Assembly (NCBI GenBank): GCA_949282345.1
Contig: CASDOQ010000049.1
Location: forward strand, 1-38,365
Reading direction: 5' to 3'
Length of the DNA: 38,365 bases
DNA from: an uncultured bacterium
GTDB taxonomy: Bacteria > Bacillota > Clostridia > Oscillospirales > CAG-272
Within the stretch, counting starts at the first letter, position 1. Every line of letters begins with the position of its first letter. The position numbers and the translations under genes are program-made. Below are positions 8,439-16,061 of this stretch, in pieces. Below the pieces are notes generated by a model. It had not been told where the DNA came from. It searched no databases and was given only the letters and a program-made list of their open reading frames with translations.

Positions 8439-9073
8439 ACCGATTCCTCCACCTGTTTTGCCATTTCGGAAACGATCCTGTCAATGGCTTCTCCTTTGAA
8501 TTTATAACTGGATTTGTTGGCTATGAGACGGGCGCTGATCGGCACAACGGTGTCAATGACCACCAGATTGTTTTCGCGCAGTGTCGTTCCGGTCTCCACG
8601 ATATCCACGATCACATCCGAAAGTCCCAGGATCGGGGCGATCTCGATCGAGCCGTTTAGATGGATAATATCAATGTCCCGCCCGCAGGAAAGATAGTAGT
8701 TCTCGGCGATATTGGAAAATTTTGTCGCCACACGGAGCGTTCTACCCGCGTCGTCCCGAAAGTCCTTCTTTGCCGCCACGGCCATACGGCACTTTCCGAT
8801 CTTAAGATCAAGAAGTTCGAAAATGTCCGGCTCATATTCCAAGAGAATATCCTTTCCGGCAACGCCGATATCCGCCGCGCCGCGCTCGACATAAATCGCC
8901 ACATCGGACGGCTTGACCCAAAAATAGCGCACGCCGGCCTCTTCGTTCTCAAAAACCAGTTTCCGGTTGTTTTCCCTGATCGCGGGGCAGGGGAATCCGG
9001 CTGTCTCGAACATCGCGTAGACCTTCTCGCCGAGCCGTCCTTTCGGCAGGGCAATATTAAGCATCGGTTTCAA
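8435..9073 (-). CDS. hisG: ATP phosphoribosyltransferase catalytic subunit, short form
   Basis: HisG condenses ATP and PRPP to PR-ATP, the committed step of histidine synthesis. The protein is the short form (212 residues) that lacks the C-terminal ACT-like regulatory domain and needs HisZ for activity and histidine feedback. Conserved elements include IALPKGRLGEKVY at the start, VERGAADIGVAGKDIL in the middle, and the PRPP-binding loop VDIVETGTTLREN. It overlaps hisZ by 17 bp, which fits co-translation of the two subunits. Confidence 0.96.
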   Translation of the reverse strand: MKPMLNIALPKGRLGEKVYAMFETAGFPCPAIRENNRKLVFENEEAGVRYFWVKPSDVAIYVERGAADIGVAGKDILLEYEPDIFELLDLKIGKCRMAVAAKKDFRDDAGRTLRVATKFSNIAENYYLSCGRDIDIIHLNGSIEIAPILGLSDVIVDIVETGTTLRENNLVVIDTVVPISARLIANKSSYKFKGEAIDRIVSEMAKQVEESV

Positions 9074-10169
9074 TGATATCTACCCTCCCGTTCCGCATTT
9101 TCATTAATTTTCTGTACTTGATCTGCTCGGGGAGAACGCTGCCCGAAAGCACGCTTTCGCCGCCGTCTGTCAGGCGTTGTACCTCGTTGCCGATCTGCGG
9201 GAGCGAACTGGTATCGTCGTAGAGCAGCACGACATCGACATCATATTTTTCGGGCTTACGGATATACTGCTCTATCATGTCAAGATAGACCGCAAAGCCG
9301 ATCGCTTCCGACGACCGCCCCATTTTTTTCATGAGCATATTATACTCGCCGCCCGACAGCAGACTTGTGGGGATGCCCTCGACAAATCCCTTGAAGACGA
9401 AGCCGTTATAGTAGTGAATGTCGCCTACGACAGAGAAATCTATATGAAGATTTTCCTCCGACGCAAGGGCCGAAAGCACGCTTGTAAAGCGGGTCATGGT
9501 ATCGTCGCTGACGACCCCGCGGAGCAGTTCTCCGGTCGTCTTGAGCACTTCGTCCGTCCGGCCCCGGATACTCAGAAGACGGCGAAGCAGGGCAATGCCT
9601 TCGTCACAGACGCCGAGGCCGGCGAGTAACGAGCCGAGCTCGTGCAGATTCTTTTCCCCGATCAGGTGAAGCACCGCGGCCCGGCTCCCGTCGGGAACAG
9701 CGATTTTCTCCATCACCTCGGACAGGATTCCGAGATGCGATACGCTGAGCACATGGTTGCGGCTGATGGCGTCCAGGCTTTTTTGTGCCAGAGTCAGCAC
9801 TTCATAAATACAGTAGTCGTCGACCTTACCGATACATTCCAGTCCGACCTGCATGATCTCCTTGAAATGGCGGCTTCCCTTTGACATACGGTAGACATTT
9901 TCGTTATAATAGAGCTTTTCGAGCGTATCGGAACGGTCCTTTGAGTTCTTGACGATCGAAAGGGTCACGTCGGGCTTCAGGGCAAGGAGCTTCCCGTTCC
10001 CGTCGGTAAAAGTGATGACGCTGTCGGAAATCAAAAAATCCTTATTGCGGGCATAGAGGTCATATTCCTCAAATTTGTTCATTTTATAATGGGAATAACC
10101 ATGCAGACCGTACAGCGAGCGCAAAGAAAACAGGATCGATTCACCGATATCACGAAGTGGCTGTGTCAT
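9057..10169 (-). CDS. hisZ: ATP phosphoribosyltransferase regulatory subunit
   Basis: HisZ is a paralogue of histidyl-tRNA synthetase without aminoacylation activity. It forms a hetero-octamer with short HisG and gives histidine feedback control. It has about 370 residues from ATG 10169. The frame stays open to 10220, but the preceding residues are basic and unlike HisZ, while the conserved N-terminus begins at MTQPLRDIGESILF. Synthetase-like motif 2 surroundings are seen in ALKPDVTLSIVKNS and MSKGSRHFKEIMQ. The start lies 20 bp inside the 3' end of the TrpR-like gene. Lack of an anticodon-binding domain argues against a true HisS. Confidence 0.93.
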   Translation of the reverse strand: MTQPLRDIGESILFSLRSLYGLHGYSHYKMNKFEEYDLYARNKDFLISDSVITFTDGNGKLLALKPDVTLSIVKNSKDRSDTLEKLYYNENVYRMSKGSRHFKEIMQVGLECIGKVDDYCIYEVLTLAQKSLDAISRNHVLSVSHLGILSEVMEKIAVPDGSRAAVLHLIGEKNLHELGSLLAGLGVCDEGIALLRRLLSIRGRTDEVLKTTGELLRGVVSDDTMTRFTSVLSALASEENLHIDFSVVGDIHYYNGFVFKGFVEGIPTSLLSGGEYNMLMKKMGRSSEAIGFAVYLDMIEQYIRKPEKYDVDVVLLYDDTSSLPQIGNEVQRLTDGGESVLSGSVLPEQIKYRKLMKMRNGRVDIIETDA

Positions 10170-10464
10170 TCTCTCCCGATTCCTCCTTTTTGAGTTTTTC
10201 GATGGCGGTACGGTAGCCACCCTCGCCGTAATGCAGACATCTGTTGACCCGACATATCGTGGCCGAACTGATAGTCACCTGTTCCGCGATCTTTTGGTAA
10301 CTGACCCCCTCGGAAAGCAAGATCGCCGCGTCCAGTCTTTGCGCCATGGACTGGATCTCCTTGATCGTACACAGATCTTCAAAATACCTGTAACACTCCT
10401 GTATTGAACCGAGCTGAAGAATGGTCTTGAAAAGTCGGTCGATAGATGCAGAATGGATGTTCAT
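10150..10464 (-). CDS. yerC: TrpR-family regulator (YerC/YecD type), candidate his repressor
   Basis: This is a 104-residue all-helical DNA-binding protein of the TrpR superfamily. The helix-turn-helix is seen around EGVSYQKIAEQVTISSATICRVNRCL (about residues 52-77), matching the YerC/YecD subgroup. These proteins are encoded beside his genes in many Bacillota and have been proposed from comparative genomics to repress histidine genes. Here it is the first gene of the his operon and overlaps hisZ. The promoter 65 bp upstream is embedded in an inverted repeat, so autoregulation together with the operon is likely. The ligand (histidine?) is inferred, not seen. Confidence 0.88.
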   Translation of the reverse strand: MNIHSASIDRLFKTILQLGSIQECYRYFEDLCTIKEIQSMAQRLDAAILLSEGVSYQKIAEQVTISSATICRVNRCLHYGEGGYRTAIEKLKKEESGENDTATS

Positions 10465-10527
10465 CCTTTGAATTTCCTTTCTTCAAAGTCATATGCCCCC
10501 CGGGCGGTTGGTTTGCGATCTTTTATC

Positions 10528-10564
10528 ACTTTACCATTTTATCACACTCCATTGGTAAAGTCAA
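10528..10564 (-). promoter_or_regulatory. his operon promoter inside an inverted-repeat operator
   Basis: Read on the minus strand: TTGACT (10564-10559), 17 bp, TAAAAT (10541-10536). A perfect inverted repeat ACTTTACCA (10561-10553) / TGGTAAAGT (10536-10528), with 16 bp between arms, begins in the -35 and ends just after the -10. A direct repeat GTGATAAAA (10545-10537 and 10529-10521) is superimposed. A repressor bound here would block RNA polymerase. The TrpR-like protein made from the first gene is the obvious candidate. Confidence 0.75.
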
Positions 10565-10583
10565 TGGCTTCCTCCAAAGAATC

Positions 10584-10602
10584 TTTTGTATAAAATACAA
10601 AA
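10584..10602. promoter_or_regulatory. Perfect palindrome in the his-pur intergenic region
   Basis: TTTTGTAT-AAA-ATACAAAA is an exact inverted repeat with 8-bp arms. It lies about 20 bp upstream of the his -35 and about 156 bp upstream of the pur -35. It may be a second operator or only an AT-rich structure. The rest of 10603-10757 holds no gene that I can support. Confidence 0.45.
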
Positions 10603-10757
10603 TCTTTTCATGATTCCGCCGCCCTCATTGTGCGCGCCGCCGATAGACTTTGCATGGCAGGTCGTATCGACAATGTTTCGGCGGAAGCCGATCTTCTCGT
10701 TTTATCTCTCCGAACAGATTCTATCATTTTCGGCCCGGTTTTATGGATAAAATCCAC

Positions 10758-10786
10758 TTGACTTTTTCCGCGCGGTATGATAGAAT
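10758..10786 (+). promoter_or_regulatory. pur operon promoter
   Basis: TTGACT (10758-10763), 17 bp, TAGAAT (10781-10786) on the plus strand. Transcription would start near 10793, about ten bases before the riboswitch P1 stem, leaving a leader of about 140 nt before purE. Confidence 0.8.
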
Positions 10787-10802
10787 AATTGCGTAAAAAG
10801 AG

Positions 10803-10874
10803 GTTCTTTGTGACTGACGGACTGGCAGAGCACTGCACGGAAGCAAAGAATAATACCCGCCGGCCGTCTGGGCA
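10803..10874 (+). ncRNA. ZTP (pfl) riboswitch
   Basis: The aptamer is recognised from its two conserved halves and base pairing. P1 is TTCTTT (10804-10809) with AAAGAA (10845-10850). GTGACTG follows at 10810-10816. A small P2, GCAG/CTGC, lies at 10825-10836, then ACGGAAGC (10837-10844). The 3' half ends in CCGTCTGGGCA (10864-10874). GACGG (10816-10820) can pair with CCGTC (10864-10868), a compensated version of the usual GGCG/CGCC pseudoknot pairing. The class binds ZMP/ZTP, which build up when 10-formyl-THF is short, and turns on purine and one-carbon genes. Position before purE fits exactly. Confidence 0.85.
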
Positions 10875-10920
10875 CAGTTAAGATTTTTCGATAGCTTAAC
10901 TGCGCTCTTTTTGTTTTTTT
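10870..10920 (+). terminator. Riboswitch-controlled intrinsic terminator
   Basis: CAGTTAAG (10875-10882) pairs with CTTAACTG (10895-10902). After one mismatch the aptamer's own GGGC (10870-10873) can pair with GCTC (10904-10907), followed by a T-rich tract to 10920. Because terminator and aptamer share the GGGC bases, ligand binding should prevent termination (an ON switch). The purE Shine-Dalgarno site (GAAAGGAG, 10921-10928) follows directly. Confidence 0.85.
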
Positions 10921-10934
10921 GAAAGGAGTTCATC

Positions 10935-11429
10935 ATGAAAAAAGTCGGAATCATCATGGGCAGCGACAGCGACCTGCCGATCGTCCGAAAGGCGGCAGAA
11001 ACGCTTCGGGCTTTTGGCGTTCCCTACGAAGTCCACATTCTCTCCGCACACAGAACCCCTGCTGAAGTTGCGGAATTTGCCGGGGCCGCTGGACAAAACG
11101 GGTTCGGCGTTCTGATCGCCGCCGCAGGAATGGCAGCCCATCTTGCGGGTGCCGTTGCGGCGCATACCGTTCTCCCGGTGATCGGGATCCCCTGCCAATC
11201 CAACAGCTTCAGCGGCCTTGACGCTCTCCTGTCTACCGTACAGATGCCCTCCGGGATCCCGGTGGCAACGGTTGCGATCAACGGAGGAGTCAATGCCGCT
11301 CTGCTTGCCATACAGATCCTTGCGCTGGGAGAGGCGGAGCTGGCACAAAAGCTGATGCAGAAGCGCCTGGAAGACGCGGAAAGAATACGGGAAAAAAACG
11401 ATGCCGTTCAGGCGGAATTTCATCAATGA
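10935..11429 (+). CDS. purE: Phosphoribosylaminoimidazole carboxylase, PurE
   Basis: PurE acts in the carboxylation of AIR to CAIR, step six of IMP synthesis. It has 164 residues. The start [14 protein letters not shown] is the conserved PurE opening, LSAHRTP contains the active-site His, and [17 protein letters not shown] replaces the GGAAHLPG form of enteric enzymes. No purK lies in the operon, so either PurK is elsewhere or this enzyme uses CO2 directly like class II PurE. It is the first gene after the ZTP riboswitch. Its stop overlaps an ATG of the purC frame (ATGA), though the likely purC start is further on. Confidence 0.94.
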   Translation: MKKVGIIMGSDSDLPIVRKAAETLRAFGVPYEVHILSAHRTPAEVAEFAGAAGQNGFGVLIAAAGMAAHLAGAVAAHTVLPVIGIPCQSNSFSGLDALLSTVQMPSGIPVATVAINGGVNAALLAIQILALGEAELAQKLMQKRLEDAERIREKNDAVQAEFHQ

Positions 11430-11446
11430 ATACGGAGGAAAATAGA

Positions 11447-12154
11447 ATGCGGAAAACAGAGCAGCTCTACGAAGGAAAAGCCAAAAAGGTGTTTGCGACC
11501 GAGGATCCCGCGCTTGTCATTGTATCCTACAAGGATGACGCAACCGCGCTGGACGGTCTGAAGAAGGGAAGCATTGCGGGGAAGGGAGCGGTCAACAATA
11601 AAATGTCCGACTTCCTGTTTTCGCTTTTGGAAAAAGAGGGTATTCCCACGCATTTTGTCAAAGAACTGAACGACCGTGAGGCGCTGGTGAAAAAAGTGTC
11701 TATCGTTCCTCTGGAGGTCATTATCCGCAATATTTCCGCCGGCTCCTTTGCCAAGCGATACGGCGTGGAGGAGGGCATCGTTTTTGCGGAGCCGACCATT
11801 GAATTTTCGTATAAAAACGATGCGCTGCACGATCCCCTGATCAATTCGTATCATGCCCTGGCGCTCGGTCTTGCCTCCAAGGAGGAGATCGATACCATTC
11901 AGTCCATGGCGTTCCGGGTCAATGAAATTCTGAAAGCCTATTTTCTCGGTCTGAACGTCCGTCTTGTGGATTTCAAGCTGGAATTCGGCAGACTGCCGGA
12001 CGGGAAAATTGTGCTCGCCGATGAAATATCACCGGACACCTGCCGCTTCTGGGATGCCACCACCAACGAAAAGCTCGACAAGGACCGTTTCCGCCGCGAT
12101 ATGGGCGGGGTGGAAGAGGCATACCGGGAAATGATGAAGCGCGTATTCGGTTGA
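11447..12154 (+). CDS. purC: SAICAR synthetase
   Basis: PurC ligates aspartate to CAIR with ATP to form SAICAR. The protein has about 235 residues. [10 protein letters not shown] near the N-terminus is the family signature; [22 protein letters not shown] and [14 protein letters not shown] mark the nucleotide and substrate site. The frame is open from ATG 11426 inside the purE stop, but GGAGG at 11434-11438 is 8 bp before ATG 11447, so the latter start is preferred. It is the second gene of the pur operon; the purF Shine-Dalgarno site begins a few bases after its stop. Confidence 0.95.
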   Translation: MRKTEQLYEGKAKKVFATEDPALVIVSYKDDATALDGLKKGSIAGKGAVNNKMSDFLFSLLEKEGIPTHFVKELNDREALVKKVSIVPLEVIIRNISAGSFAKRYGVEEGIVFAEPTIEFSYKNDALHDPLINSYHALALGLASKEEIDTIQSMAFRVNEILKAYFLGLNVRLVDFKLEFGRLPDGKIVLADEISPDTCRFWDATTNEKLDKDRFRRDMGGVEEAYREMMKRVFG

Positions 12155-12168
12155 TCCCCGGAGGCGAT

Positions 12169-13605
12169 ATGAGTAATCTGAGAGAAGAATGCGGTGTGTT
12201 CGGGATCTATTCGCCGGGGGCATCGGACGATATGGCCCATACGGTATACTACGGTCTGTTCGCTCTGCAACACCGTGGGCAGGAATCCTGCGGCATTGCG
12301 GTCAACGATGACGGCGTGTTCAACTGCTACAAGGACACCGGGCTTGTCAACGATGTGTTTACCCCGGAAATTCTGAACCGACTGGGAAAAGGCAATATTG
12401 CCGTCGGACATGTCCGCTACGGTACCACCGGCACCAACGACAGAAACAATGCGCAGCCTATTGTGGTCAATCACATCAAAGGGAAAATTGCCTTGGCGCA
12501 TAACGGCAATCTGGTAAACTCGGAAGAGCTTCGCCATGAGCTGGAATTGCAGGGCTCGATCTTCCATACCACCAGTGATACCGAAGCCATCTCCTACATC
12601 ATTACCAAGGAACGGCTGAACGCCCCTTCGATTGAGGAAGCCGTCAGCCGTGCCATGGATCGCATCCGCGGGGCATATTCCTTGGTCATCATGTCTCCCG
12701 CAAAGCTGATTGCGGTGCGCGACGAAAATGGATTCCGCCCCTTGTGCTATGGGAAAACCGCTGACGGAAGATATGTTGTCGCCTCCGAAAGCTGTGCGCT
12801 GGATGCTGTGGGAGCAGAATTCATCCGGGATATCCGACCCGGCGAGATTTTGGTCTTCAGCAAGGACGGGGTCCGTTCGATGGAAACGCATTGCCAGAAG
12901 GTTCCGTGTTCGCTTTGCGTCTTTGAATATATATATTTTGCCCGTCCCGATTCGGTCATCGATGGATGCGGTGTTCATTCCGCACGGATGCGCGCAGGCG
13001 CATTTCTTGCTCTTGAGCATCCGGTACAGGCAGATGTTGTGATCGGTGTCCCGGACAGCGGGATCGATGCCGCCATCGGATATGCCAAGCAGTCCGGCAT
13101 CCCCTATGAACCGGGTTTTATCAAGAACAAATACATCGGCCGCACGTTTATCGCGCCCGGTCAGCAAAGCCGGGAGGATCAGGTGCGCATCAAACTGAAT
13201 CCGATCTCCTCCGCCGTCCGCGGCAAGCGCGTGGTGATGATTGACGACTCGATCGTCCGCGGCACCACCAGCGCACGTATTGTGAAGCTGTTGCGGAATG
13301 CCGGGGCCCGGGAGATCCACATGCGCGTATCGGCTCCGCCTTTTCTGAATCCCTGCTACTACGGCACCGATATTGATTCCCGCGAAAACCTGATCGCCTG
13401 CCAATATACGCAGGAGGAAATCGCAAAAAAGATAGGGGTTGACACCCTCGGATATCTGAGTGTTGAAAGCGTAAAGCAGATTGCAAAGGGAATTCACGGA
13501 AGCGGCTACTGCACCGCCTGTTTTGACGGGCAGTATCCGACCGAGATCCCGGCGGCCCCCACGAAAAACCGTTTTGAAACCAAAATACACGAGAATAAGG
13601 AGTAG
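12169..13605 (+). CDS. purF: Amidophosphoribosyltransferase
   Basis: PurF makes phosphoribosylamine from PRPP and glutamine, the first committed step of purine synthesis. It has about 478 residues from ATG 12169, preceded by GGAGG (12160-12164 region). The short propeptide SNLREE precedes Cys8, the expected nucleophile of the Ntn-type glutaminase (ECGVFGIYSP). The C-terminal phosphoribosyltransferase domain has the PRPP loop VVMIDDSIVRGTTSARIV. The tail YCTACFDGQYP carries cysteines of the Fe-S cluster-containing, oxygen-sensitive Bacillus-type PurF. A TTG at 12151 is an unlikely alternative start. Confidence 0.96.
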   Translation: MSNLREECGVFGIYSPGASDDMAHTVYYGLFALQHRGQESCGIAVNDDGVFNCYKDTGLVNDVFTPEILNRLGKGNIAVGHVRYGTTGTNDRNNAQPIVVNHIKGKIALAHNGNLVNSEELRHELELQGSIFHTTSDTEAISYIITKERLNAPSIEEAVSRAMDRIRGAYSLVIMSPAKLIAVRDENGFRPLCYGKTADGRYVVASESCALDAVGAEFIRDIRPGEILVFSKDGVRSMETHCQKVPCSLCVFEYIYFARPDSVIDGCGVHSARMRAGAFLALEHPVQADVVIGVPDSGIDAAIGYAKQSGIPYEPGFIKNKYIGRTFIAPGQQSREDQVRIKLNPISSAVRGKRVVMIDDSIVRGTTSARIVKLLRNAGAREIHMRVSAPPFLNPCYYGTDIDSRENLIACQYTQEEIAKKIGVDTLGYLSVESVKQIAKGIHGSGYCTACFDGQYPTEIPAAPTKNRFETKIHENKE

Positions 13606-13608
13606 GAC

Positions 13609-14649
13609 ATGACTCGATCGCATTCGGAAGCATACGCCCGTGCCGGCGTTGATATCACCGCCGGATACCGCGCAGTGGAACTGATGAAGAAGCATATTGC
13701 CACCACGCAGACTCCCGGTGTCTGTTCCGACATCGGGGGGTTCGGCGGACTTTTTGCCCTTGACCTTTGCGGAATCCGCCATCCGATTCTTGTCAGCGGC
13801 ACCGACGGCGTCGGAACAAAGCTCAGACTTGCATTTCTCATGGACAAGCACGACACGGTCGGCGTGGATTGTGTTGCGATGTGCGTCAATGACATCATCT
13901 GCTGCGGGGCAAAGCCGCTCTTTTTCCTTGACTATATTGCCTGCGGCAAAAATCTCCCGGAGCGGATTGCAGATATCGTAAAGGGTATCTGCGATGGTTG
14001 CGTACAGGCGGGCGCGGCGCTCATCGGCGGGGAAACCGCCGAAATGCCGGGATTTTATCCGATCGACGAATATGACCTTGCCGGCTACTGCACCGGCGTG
14101 GTCGACCGCGAAAAAATCATTGACAACAAAAAAACCGAAGAGGGGGATATCCTCATTGCCCTTCCTTCCAGCGGGGTGCACTCCAACGGATTCTCCCTGG
14201 TGCGCACGGTGTTTGATGTGGAGAACCGGGATCTGACCGTCCCCCTCGAAGCGCTGGGCGGAAAAACGCTTGGCGAGACACTGCTGACGCCGACAAAAAT
14301 CTATGTCAAAGCCGTTCTTTCTCTGCTGGAAGAGGTTTCGGTCAGAGGAATTTCTCACATCACGGGCGGCGGATTCTACGAAAATATTCCGCGCAGCATC
14401 CCGGACGGGTTCGGCGCTCTGATCGACCGTGCGTCGATCCGGGTTCTTCCGATTTTCGATCTGATCGCAAAGACCGGAAATATCAGTGAACGCGATATGT
14501 TCAACACCTTCAATATGGGAGTCGGTATGTGCGTCGTGGTGCCGAAGGACGAGGCGGAGCACGCGCTTTCGGTTTTGCGGAGCAACGGCGAGGACGCATA
14601 CATCATCGGAAAGATCGTCCGTTCCGAGGAAAAGATCAGAATATGCTGA
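13609..14649 (+). CDS. purM: AIR synthetase
   Basis: PurM closes the imidazole ring: FGAM plus ATP gives AIR. It has 346 residues, typical of the family. Seen motifs include [14 protein letters not shown] and [10 protein letters not shown] in the ATP/substrate region, and [15 protein letters not shown] in the second domain. The gene starts three bases after the purF stop, with a GGAG just before the start. It belongs to the same ATP-binding superfamily as the PurL synthase domains further downstream. Confidence 0.96.
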   Translation: MTRSHSEAYARAGVDITAGYRAVELMKKHIATTQTPGVCSDIGGFGGLFALDLCGIRHPILVSGTDGVGTKLRLAFLMDKHDTVGVDCVAMCVNDIICCGAKPLFFLDYIACGKNLPERIADIVKGICDGCVQAGAALIGGETAEMPGFYPIDEYDLAGYCTGVVDREKIIDNKKTEEGDILIALPSSGVHSNGFSLVRTVFDVENRDLTVPLEALGGKTLGETLLTPTKIYVKAVLSLLEEVSVRGISHITGGGFYENIPRSIPDGFGALIDRASIRVLPIFDLIAKTGNISERDMFNTFNMGVGMCVVVPKDEAEHALSVLRSNGEDAYIIGKIVRSEEKIRIC

Positions 14650-14713
14650 GATACGTGCGAGAATCGTGATGGGAAGTCTGCCGTTGCCCTTCTCGGAAAA
14701 GCCGGAGGAAACC

Positions 14714-15334
14714 ATGAAAAGAAATAAGATCAATATCGCCGTACTCGTCTCAGGCGGCGGAACCAATCTGCAAGCGCTGATCGACGCACAGGAGAGCGGG
14801 ATTCTGCACAGCGGAAAAATTGTGCTGGTGATTTCCGGGAACCCCGATGCATACGCGCTGAAACGGGCGGAAAAGGCCGGAATTCCCACTGCCGTTGCCT
14901 GCGCAAAAGCGCTGGGGCGGGAAGGGGCGGAAGCGCGCATTCTTCAGCTCTTAGATACTTATGCGGTCGACCTGATCGTTCTTGCCGGGTTCATGAGCAT
15001 TCTCAGCCGGGACTTTACCTCCCGCTACGATCACCGCATCCTGAACATTCATCCCTCCCTGATCCCCGCATTTTGCGGCGTCGGCTTTTACGGCCTTCAT
15101 GTGCATGAGGCTGTCCTGAAGCGAGGGGTCAGAATCACGGGAGCGACCGTCCATTTTGTCAACGAAATTCCCGACGGAGGAGATATTATTCTGCAGAAGG
15201 CGGTCCGGGTGCTGGACAGCGATACGCCGGAAAGCCTCCAGAAGCGCGTGATGCGCCAGGCGGAATGGAAGATCCTTCCCGCCGCTGCCGAAGCGGTTTC
15301 ATTAAAAATTCTGAACGAGGAAAACAAACCATGA
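14714..15334 (+). CDS. purN: GAR transformylase (10-formyl-THF dependent)
   Basis: PurN transfers a formyl group from 10-formyl-THF to GAR. It has about 206 residues. The start is fixed by GGAGGAAA (14703-14710) and ATG 14714, giving KINIAVLVSGGGTNLQALID, the standard N-terminus. The catalytic Asn-His-Asp region appears as NIHPSLIPAF and GATVHFVNEIPDGGDIILQ. It is one of two folate-using steps in this operon, both upstream signals for the ZTP riboswitch. Its stop overlaps the ATG of the next gene by four bases. Confidence 0.95.
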   Translation: MKRNKINIAVLVSGGGTNLQALIDAQESGILHSGKIVLVISGNPDAYALKRAEKAGIPTAVACAKALGREGAEARILQLLDTYAVDLIVLAGFMSILSRDFTSRYDHRILNIHPSLIPAFCGVGFYGLHVHEAVLKRGVRITGATVHFVNEIPDGGDIILQKAVRVLDSDTPESLQKRVMRQAEWKILPAAAEAVSLKILNEENKP

Positions 15335-16050
15335 GCATTTATGATGTCTGCGATATTTCCGATCTGCTCCGCGGCAACAGCTATGTCGGCCGCGGCATTG
15401 TCATCGGAAAAACGCCGGATCAAAAGCACGCGTGCTCGGCGTATTTCATTATGGGAAGAAGCGCCAACAGCCGCAACCGGGTCTTTACCGAGCGGGACGG
15501 CGTTCTGTATACCGAGCCGTACGATGCCTCCCGGGTAGAGGATCCGAGCCTCATTATTTACGCGGCGCAACGGAAAGTTCAAAATATGCTGATCGTCACA
15601 AACGGGGATCAGACCGATACCGTATATGAGGGGCTGACGGCGGGAAAAACCTTTGCCGAGGCTTTGGAGTCGCGTAGCTTTGAGCCGGATGCGCCGAACT
15701 TTACCCCCCGCATCAGCGGACTGCTGACCTTCAAAAACGGCGATCTTTCGTATCAGATGAGCATTCTGAAAAGTGCGGACGCGAAGGGAAGCGCTTGCAA
15801 CCGCTATCTTTTTTCCTATGCGGCGCTTCCCGGAGTCGGTCATTTTCTCCATACCTATGCGGGAGACGGTACACCGCTCCCCACCTTTCAGGGCGAGCCG
15901 GAGCGGGTTTCGGTTCCTGATGACATCGACCGGTTTACCGACGCGCTCTGGAACGCACTGGATGCGGAGAACCGCATCTCTCTTTATGTCCGTTATACCG
16001 ACCTTCGAACGGGAAAAGAGACCAACCGTCTGATCAACAAAAACCGGTAA
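15331..16050 (+). CDS. purO: IMP cyclohydrolase, PurO type
   Basis: The protein closes FAICAR to IMP, the last step of de novo purine synthesis. Its 239 residues match the archaeal-type PurO family (Ntn-hydrolase-like fold), which is unrelated to the cyclohydrolase domain of PurH. The N-terminal segment SDLLRGNSYVGRGIVIG and the following YFIMGRSANSRNRVF are the recognisable blocks. The gene starts in an ATGA overlap with purN and is followed 11 bp later by a stand-alone AICAR formyltransferase, so the two replace bifunctional PurH. Family assignment rests on remembered sequence patterns plus context; the neighbouring gene makes it firm. Confidence 0.88.
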   Translation: MSIYDVCDISDLLRGNSYVGRGIVIGKTPDQKHACSAYFIMGRSANSRNRVFTERDGVLYTEPYDASRVEDPSLIIYAAQRKVQNMLIVTNGDQTDTVYEGLTAGKTFAEALESRSFEPDAPNFTPRISGLLTFKNGDLSYQMSILKSADAKGSACNRYLFSYAALPGVGHFLHTYAGDGTPLPTFQGEPERVSVPDDIDRFTDALWNALDAENRISLYVRYTDLRTGKETNRLINKNR

Positions 16051-16061
16051 GGAGAAACAAT

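Noticed and set aside
12151..12168. TTG start for purF overlapping purC
   Set aside because: ATG 12169 has a good GGAG Shine-Dalgarno site and gives the expected short propeptide before the catalytic Cys.
11938..14940. 1000-codon open frame on the minus strand
   Set aside because: It runs antisense through purC, purF, purM and purN, which are all recognised enzymes; it has no family resemblance and no own start signals.
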